Source: Sthenelais limicola (taxonomy: Eukaryota; Annelida; Polychaeta; Phyllodocida; Sigalionidae). Taken from it: 64,000 nt of DNA. Under the pieces are notes generated by a model. It did not search any database. It was given only the letters and a program-made list of their open reading frames with translations, and was not told where the DNA came from. The stretch lies in assembly GCA_942159475.1 (NCBI GenBank), contig OW804099.1, forward strand, positions 13,704,162-13,768,161. The letters are read 5' to 3'. This document shows positions 31,262 through 43,560 of the stretch, piece by piece; position 1 is the first letter of the stretch, and every line of letters starts with the position of its first letter. The position numbers were made by a program, and so were the translations under genes.

Positions 31262-31680
31262 AGGGTGCTTGGCAGTCACTAACCATTTTGGATACCTCCC
31301 TTTTGCCGGTTACGTTTTACCAACCACCACTTCCAACTATGGGATAACGGTAACGTTTTAAGGGATTCACCGGAATGGTCACGCGATAGGCAATCTTTTC
31401 AAATCGGGGTTTGTCTACGTCAAATGTATTATGTCCTTAGACCAAAAAGGCTTGAAACTGATAATAACTACCATTTCTCCTATGTAGAGTTCACAAACGA
31501 TGAGTTAAATAGGAAAACAGGTTGACATGGAAGGGATCGGTACAGTACTGGGTCACAACCGTGAAGCCCTGGGGCCATGGATAGGGGTCCAAATATGCTG
31601 GCTGCGCCCTCTTCTAAGGAGGCTGTTTTGTTGCTCTATGTCAAGCTAATACCAGTGCCAGACTGGTGTGTAAGTCAGCT
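31262..31680. repeat. 390-bp dispersed block, copy 2
   Basis: It is the same block as at 4,475 and differs from it at scattered bases (for example TTCCAACTATGG versus TTCCGACTATGG). A CCCCCCCCC run and a T-rich stretch just upstream (31,130-31,230) vary by a base or two among copies. It also occurs at 59,754-60,172 (same sequence apart from single changes). Confidence 0.6.
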
Positions 31681-33427
31681 AAATAACTTGTAATTAATGA
31701 CTCAATATAATTTAATTCTTCAGTGATCAACAACAATGTAGAATCATGAAGCCTGACAAGGCAGGCACTGGCTACAGAGATCCAACCGGCAGAGACACTT
31801 TACACTGCACCTGGGGTGGATAGTGTAAGATGGTACATGTATCCTTTATCATTCATTAACCATTTATGTTATATCATCGATATTCATAATATATTTATTC
31901 TAGAAGAAGTAACCTATACGATCACAAAATATCATTATTTAATATCGATTAATATTAAGCTGGAGCTGAAACACAGATCTGCAACGATGGCTACAAACTC
32001 ATTGGAAAGGACATAGGCAATAATCGCAACAGTGCTAAGACCATGTCCTGCCTGTACTGGAGGCTATACACACCTGCTGCAGTGTGCAAGGGTAAGAAAC
32101 TCACTGAGGTTCAACAGAAACAACTCAAGAGTAAACTGGACAGGAATGAGAAGTCCAAGGACCACTAAGACCATGTCCTGCCTGTACTGGAGGCTATACA
32201 CACCTGCTTCACTGTGCAAGGGTAAGAAATAGTGACGAGGGGGAAATTGTTACAACATGAACTTTTTTTTTGTGCTAAGATTGTATTTTCAAGATTGAGA
32301 ATGCTAAAAAAGACTATCAGCACATCCTGCCTGTACTGAAGGCTGTATCTACATACTTCAGTGTACTAGTATAAGAAACTCACTGAGGTTCAACTGTAAC
32401 AATCCAAGATAAAGATTGACAGGAATGAGAACTGGCTTGGTAACTTGTTACCATTGGCAAATCTAAATCTAAATCTGCAGCAGCAGACTGGGTGGATGTA
32501 AGCTCTCTACATTGGCTTGTAATGAGTCAATATAATTTAATTCTCCACTAATCAACAATAATATTGACACATGATAATATGACTCTCCTGGTTACCAATG
32601 TTTACGCCTAAGCCGTTTATAAGAAGCCTTGTAATTGGAGGAAGGTTTGTTCAGTAATGTAAAACTTCCTACCATTGGATAGAGAAGATTTGGTGCTTTC
32701 TAGCTATACCAGATACCAGGGGGACTTGTTAGGCATTGGATCGAGATGTCACGCAGAATTTAAGCTAAACCCTGGAGTTCATTCAGGTGGAATGATTTCT
32801 ATTCATGATGGTTAAAGTCATTTAAACTCATCAGAGAGCTAGATAACTTCGGAGATATCTAGAAAAGTGTTTAAGGTTGCCAATTAAAGGATAAAACCAC
32901 ATTCCCAGAAAAATTACTTCCCCAACATTTGGCGCCTCTTGCTGTGTTTGGACCTGTGTGGAATGCGACTTATTTCCTAATAACATATCACATATGTAGT
33001 GTAATATCCAATATCCATGTGATCCATGTTGTGTAAGTAATTCACTTATTAGCCATAGTGTAAAATCATCAAGTGTTTCATCAATGGTCTAAGAGGTAAA
33101 GAGACTCATGCACAGGTTGAATGCACACATTCAATCTATTATTGGCAAAATTGGATATTTGATCCTTGATGACTATAGTTCTTTTTTTGATGCAAGAACT
33201 TCAAGCTACTGAACCAAGAATTGAAGTATTGCAATATATTACACTGTACACCAACTTTTCAAAGCAGCACTTGTGTCATGTTGTGACACAGGCTGGCATG
33301 TAAGTAAAATCTAGAATAGCTTGTAACTAATATTTATATCCAGCAAGGTGGATACAAATAAAATCAATTGGAAAACTTCACAAGCACGAATAACTTCTCA
33401 TTCAGAAATAGGAGTAAATACAATAGC

Positions 33428-35105
33428 CCACTAATGCCATGCCTCTACTGGAGGCTATAATGTACACACTACAGTGTGCAAGGGTAGGATATACACTGGA
33501 GCTGACACCAATGTCAGGCCCACTAATGCCATGTCCTGCCTCTACTGGAGGCTATAATGTACACTACAGTGTGCAAGGGTAAGACATACACTGGAGCTGA
33601 CACCAATGTCAGGCCGACTAATGCCATGTCCTGCCTCTACTGGAGGCTATAATGTACACTACAGTGTGCAAGGGTAAGACATACACTGGAGCTGACACCA
33701 ATGTCAGGCCCACTAATGCCATGTCCTGCCTCTACTGGAGGCTATAATTTACACTACAGTGTGCAAGGGTAAGACATACACTGGAGCTGACACCAATGTC
33801 AGGCCCACTAATGCCATGTCCTGCCTCTACTCGAGGCTATAATGTACACTACAGTGTGCAAGGGTAAGACATACACTGGAGCTGACACCAATGTCAGGCC
33901 CACTAATGCCATGTCCTGCCTCTACTGGAGGCTATAATTTACACTACAGTGTGCAAGGGTAAGACATACACTGGAGCTGACACCAATGTCAGGCCCACTA
34001 ATGCCATGTCCTGCCTCTACTGGAGGCTATAATGTACACACTACAGTGTGCAAGGGTAGGATATACACTGGAGCTGACACCAATGTCAGGCCGACTAATG
34101 CCATGTCCTGCCTCTACTGGAGGCTATAATGTACACACTACAGTGTGCAAGGGTAGGATATACACTGGAGCTGACACCAATGTCAGGCCGACTAATGCCA
34201 TGTCCTGCCTCTACTGGAGGCTATAATGTACACTACAGTGTGCAAGGGTAAGACATACACTGGAGCTGACACCAATGTCAGGCCCACTAATGCCATGTCC
34301 TGCCTCTACTGGAGGCTATAATGTACACTACAGTGTGCAAGGGTAAGACATACACTGGAGCTGACACCAATGTCAGGCCCACTAATGCCATGTCCTGCCT
34401 CTACTGGAGGCTATAATTTACACTACAGTGTGCAAGGGTAAGACATACACTGGAGCTGACACCAATGTCAGGCCCACTAATGCCATGTCCTGCCTCTACT
34501 GGAGGCTATAATGTACACTACAGTGTGCAAGGGTAAGACATACACTGGAGCTGACACCAATGTCAGGCCCACTAATGCCATGTCCTGCCTCTACTGGAGG
34601 CTATAATTTACACTACAGTGTGCAAGGGTAAGACATACACTGGAGCTGACACCACTGTCAGGCCCACTAATGCCATGTCCTGCCTCTACTGGAGGCTATA
34701 ATGTACACTACAGTGTGCAAGGGTAAGACATACACTGGAGCTGACACCAATGTCAGGCCCACTAATGCCATGTCCTGCCTCTACTGGAGGCTATAATGTA
34801 CACTACAGTGTGCAAGGGTAAGACATACACTGGAGCTGACACCAATGTCAGGCCCACTAATGCCATGTCCTGCCTCTACTGGAGGCTATAATGTACACTA
34901 CAGTGTGCAAGGGTAAGACATACACTGGAGCTGACACCAATGTCAGGCCCACTAATGCCATGTCCTGTCTCTACTGGAGGCTATAATGTACACTACAGTG
35001 TGCAAGGGTAAGACATACACTGGAGCTGACACCAATGTCAGGCCCACTAATGCCATGTCCTGCCTCTACTCGAGGCTATAATTTACACTACAGTGTGCAA
35101 GGGTA
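33428..35105 (+). repeat. 95-bp tandem array, expanded (about 17.7 units)
   Basis: It has the same unit as 6,637-7,077 but is 1,237 bp longer, that is 13 extra units. Variant units (TATAATTTACAC versus TATAATGTACAC; GGTAGGATATAC versus GGTAAGACATAC; CTCGAGG versus CTGGAGG; GGCCGAC versus GGCCCAC) recur in blocks, showing that multi-unit segments were copied rather than single units. Confidence 0.92.
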
Positions 35106-35353
35106 AGAAACCCACTGAGGTTCAACAGAAACAACTTAACATTAAGCTGTACAGTGATGAGAAATGTCCTGCCTGTACTGCAGGCTGTATCTACACACTA
35201 CAGTGTGCAAGGGTAAGAAATAGTGAATGGGGAGGTCAGACCTCTAACCTCTACACCCACTGTTTTGATAATCTCTACATGTACCAACTGTTGTGTAAGT
35301 TTGTAATTAATGAGTCACTGGTAGTGTGGAAGCAATACCAGTGGCAGGTGTAA
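35093..35353 (+). CDS. Cys-rich exon-like ORF, copy 2
   Basis: It matches 7,065-7,325 except for the preceding array unit: KKPTEVQQKQ, EKCPACTAGC, SEWGGQTSNLY and QLLCKF are all kept, as is the TTGT|GTAAGT donor. The interpretation is the same as for the first copy. Because the copies are nearly identical, this is not independent evidence of constraint; the diverged copy at 61,752 is. Confidence 0.35.
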   Translation: MCKGKKPTEVQQKQLNIKLYSDEKCPACTAGCIYTLQCARVRNSEWGGQTSNLYTHCFDNLYMYQLLCKFVINESLVVWKQYQWQV

Positions 35354-36909
35354 CAGAATACAGAGCTCAAGTTAAGGAAGAAGAAGTTGTTTTGATGGCC
35401 ATCTATAAATAATAAAAATTCCCCATTGTCTGTCTATTAGAGTAAGGTGTTTTGGGGATGCACTGGGCAGGGCCATATTAGAAGTAATTGCCCCCTTACA
35501 AGGAAAGTGCCCCCCATCCATGGTAAAGGAGGTTCCCCTAAAAAACAGAGGATAAGATGAAATTTAGAAATGCCATCGTTGCAGTAGAAAGTATTCAAAG
35601 GGATGAGACCTAGAGCAAGAAATTACAAAAAACTAGTAACTCCACCCTTGAAAGAGGATAAGGGGAGGAGAAAGGTTTTTATTCATTTTCATTAGTTTTA
35701 GGTATTGGTACCAATTACCAATGAAATCAGTTACTCATTGGGGTATTGGCACTGATTATTGGTTACCAATGAGATCAGTCACTCGTTGACTGTTGGGTGG
35801 GTTTCATGGTTGATAATGGGGTTAGTCAGGATGAGAACAACAGGGCCATGTAGTTATTTAGTTATTTAGGATGGGAAGAACAGGGCCCTGTAGTTAGGAC
35901 TACAAGTAGCTCTAGAGCAGGATCATGCCTGGTCAGAATAAGACAGAACTACCCAACCTGATTGGGAAAAAAATCTGCCAATGAATTTTTGAATTTGGAT
36001 TTGAATGTTCTCAAATTTTGCAAAAAGTGTGTTTGAGGTTTTGGACATTGAAACGTAAAACTGGACAGGAGCACTAACACTATGTCCTGCCTCTATTGGA
36101 GGCTATATGTACACCCTGAAATTAGCAGTAGACCCTATTGATAAGATAAGTGTACAAGTGTAAGAAACTCACTGAGGTTCAACGTAAACAACTCTAGAGT
36201 AAACTGAACAAGATGAGGCAGGATGGACCTACTGTCCATAATGTATGATTTAAGATCCAGAGCCACACTTGTAAATCAACATAGGTAATAGTGAAAGAAA
36301 GAAAGAAAGAAGAGAGAAAAATGTGGACAAATCTGGTGAAAGACATCTCAGATTGGGTAGAGAAACTGAAAAGGTAACAATATACAAATGGAGATCCATA
36401 AAAACAGTGTAAACCTGAATGAAGTCTAAACAACTGTAAGTGAAATGCTTCAGTTGGATCAGTGAAGTAATTTACCAAGGTTTTTATTTTTTCAAACTGC
36501 ATGAAGAACAGGTCCATAAATTACCCTAGACGTAATAACTCTGAAAACTGTCTACATGTGAAAGAAAAAAAAGGACGTTGCAAAAACAAAACAAACAAAA
36601 AACGGGACAAGACATGTACTGGCTGTACTGGATGTTGTATCTACACACTTCAGTGTAAACAACTCAAGAATGAACTGGACAGGGATGAGAAGTGCCAGGA
36701 CCACCAAGACCATGTCCTGCCTGTACTGGAGGCTATACACACCTGCTTCAGTGTGCAAGGGTAAGAAACTCACTGAGGTTCAATACAAACAACTCAAGAT
36801 AAAGATTGACAGGATTAAGAACTGGCTCTGCACACAGGGTAAGAAACTCACTGAGGTTCAACAACTCAAGAGTAAACTAGACAGGGATGTACTGCCTGTA
36901 CTACAGGCT

Positions 36910-37324
36910 ATATGTGATGTGTTTCAGGAAAATGAGTCATAAGTCGCAAAAAATAGATTTTGAAATACCATTATATTTGAAAAGATGAGATCAAGCCGAT
37001 TCTAATGATAGTAAACACTCTAATAATCTAATAAGTATTTCTAGATTTTAAGTTTGATATTTTCGTTTTTGAAAAAAAAGTTTCCAATATTTCTGGGGGT
37101 CAATAAACAGTAAAGTAACTAAATGTAGTCCATATGAGGACCTTTAAAACGAAAGGATATATTATATAGATTGTCCAGAAATTTGATACATCAATTGATA
37201 TAGCTATAAGTGATGAACTCCCAAAAAATTAGAACATTCCAATTATGTGATCTTGTGAAAAAAACACGTTGAAAAATATCAATTTTGCGACTTATGACTT
37301 ATTTTCCTGAAACATATCACATAT
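36910..37324. mobile_element. 415-bp inverted-repeat element, copy 2
   Basis: It has the same 42-nt inverted termini and AT-rich interior as 8,882-9,296, at the position expected from the macro-duplication (offset 28,028). It is thus a passenger, not an independent insertion. Confidence 0.7.
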
Positions 37325-40300
37325 GTATACACTACAGTGTGCAAGGGTAAGAAACTCACTGAGGTTCAACTGTAACAACTCAAGAGTAAACTGGACAGGG
37401 ATGAGAAGTGCAAGGATCACTAACACCATGTCCTGCCTCTACTGGAGGCTATAGCTACCTGCTTCAGTTTGCAAGGGTAAGAAACTCACTGAGGTTCAAC
37501 TGAAACTATGTGCTACTAGCTTCTGAGGAGGACCAGGCATTGAAGTATTGCGATATATTACAATGTACACCAGCTGTTCAAAGCAGCACTTGTGTCATTT
37601 TGCGACACAGGCTGTCATGTAAGTAAAATCTAGAATAGCTTGTAATCAATATTTATGGGAAGGTACACTATGTACACATAAGAGTAGAGCTGACTTCACA
37701 AAGCTGTACACAGTGATTTGTAACAAGTGCAAGGGTAAGAAACTCACTTAGGTTCAACAGAAAGAAGATCATAACTGGACCGGGTATAGACATGCAAGGA
37801 CCACTAAAACCATGGCCTGCCTGTACTGTTCACTATACAAGGGCCGGATAGAAGGACTAATTTTAGTACATAAGCCTAATCTTAGAGTCTAATGTCCTTT
37901 TCATGTAACTGGCAAACTTGAATAAAAATTCTCTCTATATATATGTCTCCAAGATTATGAATTACATTGATATGCCTTCATTGTATGAATTGGCAAACAG
38001 TCACACATTTTGGGAACCATTATCCTTGTTCAAGAACATGAAGTAAAACATTGTAGTTGTAGTAAGAAACTCACTTAGGTTAAACAGAAACAACTTAACA
38101 GTAAACTGGACAGTGATGAGACATGTCCTGCCTGTACTGCAGGCTGTATCTACACACTACAGTGTGCAAGCATAAGAAATAGTGAATGGGGAGGTCAAAC
38201 CTTCAGCTTCTACACTCATTGTGTGGGGGTATGATGACCAATACCTGTACCTACCAACTTGTGTGTAAGTGTGTGTAATTAATGAGTCATTGGGGTGTGG
38301 AAGCAATACCACCCAGATTGTGCAGATGTACTTAGGATGCACAGCCCTTGCACATTCTGAAATAGGAGTCTTATGAACTTGAGGTTCAATTGTAACAACT
38401 CAAAAGTAACCGGGACAGGGAAGAGAAGTGCAAGGACCACTAACAGTGCGTTCTGCCTCTACTGGAGACAATACCATCCTGCTTCTCTATAAACTCACTG
38501 AGGTTCAACTAAAACAACTCAAGATAAAGACTGACAGATGTTATACAGCAGTGGCTGAGTGTAACACGGTGATCCATGTTGTGTAAGTAATTCACTTATT
38601 AGCCATAGTGTAAAACCATCAAGTGTTTCATCAATGGTCTAAGAGGTAAAGAGACTCATGCACAGGTTGAATGCACACATTCAATCTATTATTGGCAAAA
38701 CTGGATATTCAATCCTTGATGACTATAATTGTTTTTTTGATGCAGGAACTCTGAGGACAACCAAGAATTGAAGTATTGCGATATATTACAATGCACACCA
38801 ACTCTTTAAAGCAGCACTTGTGTCATTTTGCAACACAGGCTGGCATGTAAGTAAAATCTAGAATAGGTTGTAATTAATATTTATATCCATCAAGGTGGAT
38901 AGAAATAAAATCAATTAGAAAACTAGATTGTAAAAAACTCACTGAGGTTCAACTTTAACAACTCTAGAGTAAACTGGACAGGAATGAGAAGATCAAGGAC
39001 CCCTAACACTATGTCCTGCCTCTACTAGAGGCTATAGCTACCTGCTTCACTATGCACTTCAGTGTGCAAGTGTAAGAAACTGCAAGTTGGAGGGAGAATA
39101 GCACGGGGATTGTGTTTTACTTCTCAAGGGGATCTGCATTGATAAGTCGACCTGGTACAAGGGTAAGAAACTCACTGAGGTTAAACAGACACAACTCAAG
39201 AGTAACCTGGACAGGGATGAGAAGGTCAAGGACCACTAACGCCCTGTCCTGCCTGTACTGGAGACTATATAAACAGAACTAGCCGCAGTTATGTATTTTT
39301 GATAGTTCTTCACCAAGTTGGAGGCAGGGGGAATCCCAAGGGGTCAGAGGGAAGGGTAGACCCAAGGGATTACCCGCACCAGAAATGAGGTTAGAACAAT
39401 AGTAGAGCTTACGCACTCCAAACTACCTGATAAAATGGCTCAAGTGGATGACTATAATTGTTTTTTTGATGCAAGAACTTCAAGCAACTAAGGAGAGCCA
39501 AGAATTGAAGTATTGTTATGTATTACAATGTACACCAGCTTTTTAAAGCAGCACTTGTGTCATTTTGTGACACAGGCTGGCATGTAAGTAAAATCTAGAA
39601 TAGCTTGTAATAAAATTTATATCCATCAAGGTGGATACAAATAAAATCAACTAGAAATCTTCACATACTGTAAGCACAAATAACTTCTCATTTAGAAATA
39701 GGAGTAAATATAATAGCTTTCAAAAGAGGAAATCTATGAGATGAATAGTAGAGTAGAGTAGAGATGAGCAAGAGGCACACATGATGCACTGACCAGCTGT
39801 ACACAGTGAGTTGTAACAAGTACAATGGTAGGAAACTCACCGAGGAACTCACTACAGGCTATATCTACACACTTCACTGTGCAAGGGTAAAAAACTCACT
39901 GAGGTTAAACAGAAACAACCCAAGATAAAGATTGACAGGATTGAGAACTGGCTGGGAAACTTGATACCAGTGTAACAAGTACAAGGGTAAAAAACTCACT
40001 GTGGTTCAACGTAAACAGCTCTAGAGTAAACTAGACAGGGATGAGAAGTGCAAGGACCACTAACACCCTGTCCTGCCTCTACTGAAGGCTATAGCTACAT
40101 GGTTCACTATAAACTCACTGAGGTTCAACTAAAACAACTCAAGATAGATGTGACAGATGTTGTACAGCAGTGGTTAAGTGTAACACGGTGATCCATGTTG
40201 TGTAAGTAATTCACTTATTAGCCATAGTGTAAAATCATCAAGTGTTCCATCAATGGTCTAAGAGGTAAAGAGACCTATGCATAGGTTGAATGCACACATT

Positions 40301-41641
40301 CACTCTATTTTCTGCAAAATTGGATATTCATTCCTTGATGACTATAATTGTTTTTTGATGCAAGAACTTTAAGCTACTGAGGAGAACCAAGAATTGAAGT
40401 ATTGGGATATATTACAATGTACACCAGCTGTTTAAAGCAGCACTTGTGTCATTTTGCGACACAGGCTGGCATGTAAGTAAAATCTAGAATAGTTTGTAAT
40501 TAATATTTATAACCATCAAGGTGGATACAAATATAATCAATTAGAAAACGTCAAAATCTTTTTTACACATATGAGCAGTCAAAAGGTTGCAGTTCATTCA
40601 GGTTCATTCAGGTGGAATGATTTCAATTCATAATGATTAAAGTCATTTGAACTCATTAGAGAGCTTAATAACTTCAGAGATATTTAGAAAAGTGTTTAAG
40701 GTTGCAAATCAAAGGATAAAACCACATTCCCAGAAAAATGACTTCCCCAACTTTTGGCGCCTCTAGCGGTGTTTCGACCTGCGTGCAATGCAACTTATTT
40801 CCTTAAAACATATCCCATATGTAGTGTAAAATCCAATATCCATATGATCCATGTTGTGTAAGTAATTCACTTATTAGCCATAGTATAAAATCATGAAGTG
40901 TTTCATAAATGGTCTAAGAGGTAAAGAGACACATGCACACATTCAATTTATTTTCTGCAAAATTGATATGTGATCCTATAATTCTCTTTTTGATGCAAGA
41001 ACTTCAAGCTACTGAGGAGCACCAAGAATTGAAGTATTGCGATATATTACAATGTCCACCAATTATTTAAAGCAGCACTTGTGTCATTTTGAGACACAGG
41101 CTGGCATGTAAGTAAAATCTAGAATAGCTTGTAACTAATATTTATATCCATAAAGGTGGATACAAATGAAATCAACTAGAAAACTAGATTGTAAGAAACT
41201 CACTGAGGTTCAACAACTCAAGAGTAACCTGGACAGGGAAGAGAAGTGCAAGGACCACTAACAGTGCGTTCTGCCACTACTGGATGCTATCACACTATAC
41301 TAGGGTAAGAAACACACTGAGGTTAAACAGAAATCACTCAAGAGTAAACTGGACAGGGATGAGACATGTCCTGTCTGTACTACAGGCTATGTCTACACAC
41401 TACAGTGTGCAAGGGTAAGAAAGTCTCTGAAGTTCAACAACTCTAGAGTAAACTGGACAGTGAAGAGAAGTTCAAGGACCACTAACACCATGTCCCGCCT
41501 CTACTGGAGGCTATAGCTACATGGTTCACTATACAAGAGTAAGAAACTCAACAACACAACAGTAAACTGGACAGTGATGAGACATGTCTTGTCTGTACTG
41601 TAGGCTGTATCTACACACTTCAGTGTGCAAGGTAAGAAATA

Positions 41642-42184
41642 GTGAATGAGGAGGTCAGACCTTCAGCTTCTACACCCACCGTGTGGAGAGGTAATAAGCT
41701 ATACCTACACCTGGATGACCAGTCCACTGCTATGTATGAGGAGGTCAGACCTCCAACCTCTACACCCACTATGTGGGGAGGTAATAGGCTATACCTACAC
41801 CTGGATGACCAGTCCACTGCTATGTATGAGGAGGTCAGACCTCCAACCTCTACACCCACTATGTGGGGGGGTAATAAGCTATACCTACACCTGGATGACC
41901 AGTCCACTGCTATGTATGAGGAGGTCAGACCTCCAACCTCTACACCCACTATGTGGGGAGGTAATAGGCTATACCTACACCTGGATGACCAGTCCACTGC
42001 TATGTATGAGGAGGTCAGACCTCCAACCTCTACACCCACTATGTGGGGAGGTAATAAGCTATACCTACACCTGAATGACCAGTCCACTGCTGTGTATGGA
42101 GAGAACAGACTGGTGTGTAAGTTTGTAAATAAGGAGTCACTGCTGAGTGGAAACAATACCAGTGGCAGGTATAACAGAACATAG
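41642..42184 (+). CDS. 90-bp minisatellite ORF, copy 2
   Basis: It has the same 180-residue frame as 13,608-14,150, with the same Lys/Arg alternation. The single change GGGGAGG to GGGGGGG (about 41,868) is synonymous in this frame (GGA to GGG) but alters the alternative forward frame (Glu to Gly). One difference is too little to infer selection. Confidence 0.3.
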   Translation: MNEEVRPSASTPTVWRGNKLYLHLDDQSTAMYEEVRPPTSTPTMWGGNRLYLHLDDQSTAMYEEVRPPTSTPTMWGGNKLYLHLDDQSTAMYEEVRPPTSTPTMWGGNRLYLHLDDQSTAMYEEVRPPTSTPTMWGGNKLYLHLNDQSTAVYGENRLVCKFVNKESLLSGNNTSGRYNRT

Positions 42185-43193
42185 AGCTCAAGTTAAGGAA
42201 GAAGTAAGAAGTTGATTAGTTTAGGGACCCCCTAAGTCTGTCTAGGTTGTGAAATACTTGTATGAATGCTGGAGAAGCTGTCAGTGGATTATGGAACATG
42301 TAATAAAAACGTTTACTGGGCTGTCAATTGAATAAAGGATTTTCTTTATGTTGGATTCACACTCTGGTTGAATCCAATTTATTCTGTAAAGCTTTGAAAT
42401 AATAATAGCTCCAGGATCAGACCCGGCACATTGGACAGTCAACTAGGGTAATGTAGCCTGTGTGCTTACATTTTGGTGAGCACAATGGAAACACCAGATA
42501 AGAATAATAAGGTGTGGTAGTGCCATCATGGTGCTCCTATATTGTTACTAAAGTGGATGATGAAGATGGAGGATTCTGTCTGCTGCCACTTTCACCTTAA
42601 ACTTTAATCATTCTGTAACTTCTTAAAGCTGGTTTCCCTAGTAATAATATTGAATGGTTCTGTTGAATTTACATTCAGATTAATTCCCTTAAGATTAATT
42701 TTTAATTAAGAATTGAAGTATTGTTATGTATTACAATGTCCACCAACTATTTAAAGCAGCACTTGTGTCATTTTGTGACACAGGCTGGCATGTAAGTAAA
42801 ATCTAGAATAGCTTGTAACTAATATTTATATCCATCAAGGTGGATACAAATAAAATCAACTAGGAAACTTCACAATCTGTAAGCACCAATAGATTCTCAT
42901 TCTCAAATAGGGGTAAATTCAATAGCCTCAAAAAGAGCAAATAATGCACAGTATTGAGAAGTAAATCATGATACATCATATATTTAAACAGCACTTGTGT
43001 CATTTTGCGACACTGGCTGGCATGTAAGTAAAATCTAGAATAGCTTGTAATAAATATTTATCTCCATCAAGGTGGATACAAATAAAATCAATTAGAAAAC
43101 TAGATTGTAAGAAACTCACTGAGGTTCAACTGAAACAACTCTAGAGTAAACTGGACAGGGATGAGAAGTGCAAGGACCACTGACTCCACGTCT

Positions 43194-43560
43194 TGTCTCT
43201 ACTGGAGGCTATAATGTTGACACTACAGTGTACAAGGGTAAGAACCTCACTGATGTTCAACTGTAACAACTCTAGAGTAAACTGGACAGGGATGAGAAGT
43301 GCAAGGACCACTAACTCCACGTCTTGTCTCTACTGGAGGCTATAATGTTGACACTGCAGTGTGCAAGGGTAAGACATACACTGGAGCTGACACCAATGCC
43401 AGGCCCACTAACACCATGTCCTGCCTCTACTGGAGGCTATAATGTACACTACAGTGTGCAAGGGTAAGATATACACTGGAGCTGACACCAATGTCAGGCC
43501 CACTAATGCCATGTCCTGCCTCTACTGGAGGCTATAATGTACCCACTACAGTGTGCAAAG
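43194..43560 (+). repeat. Second 95-bp-type array, one unit fewer
   Basis: It corresponds to 15,160-15,615 with one internal 95-bp unit missing: the unit carrying CTAATGCTATGTCC in copy 1 is absent. Confidence 0.8.

Noticed and set aside
31083..31361. 92-codon ORF with a hydrophobic segment (ILFSVFVLIVVFFLIF), also at 59,575
   Set aside because: The hydrophobic stretch is the translation of a T-rich tract next to a C-run whose length varies between copies (which would shift the frame); the 4.3-kb copy is interrupted.
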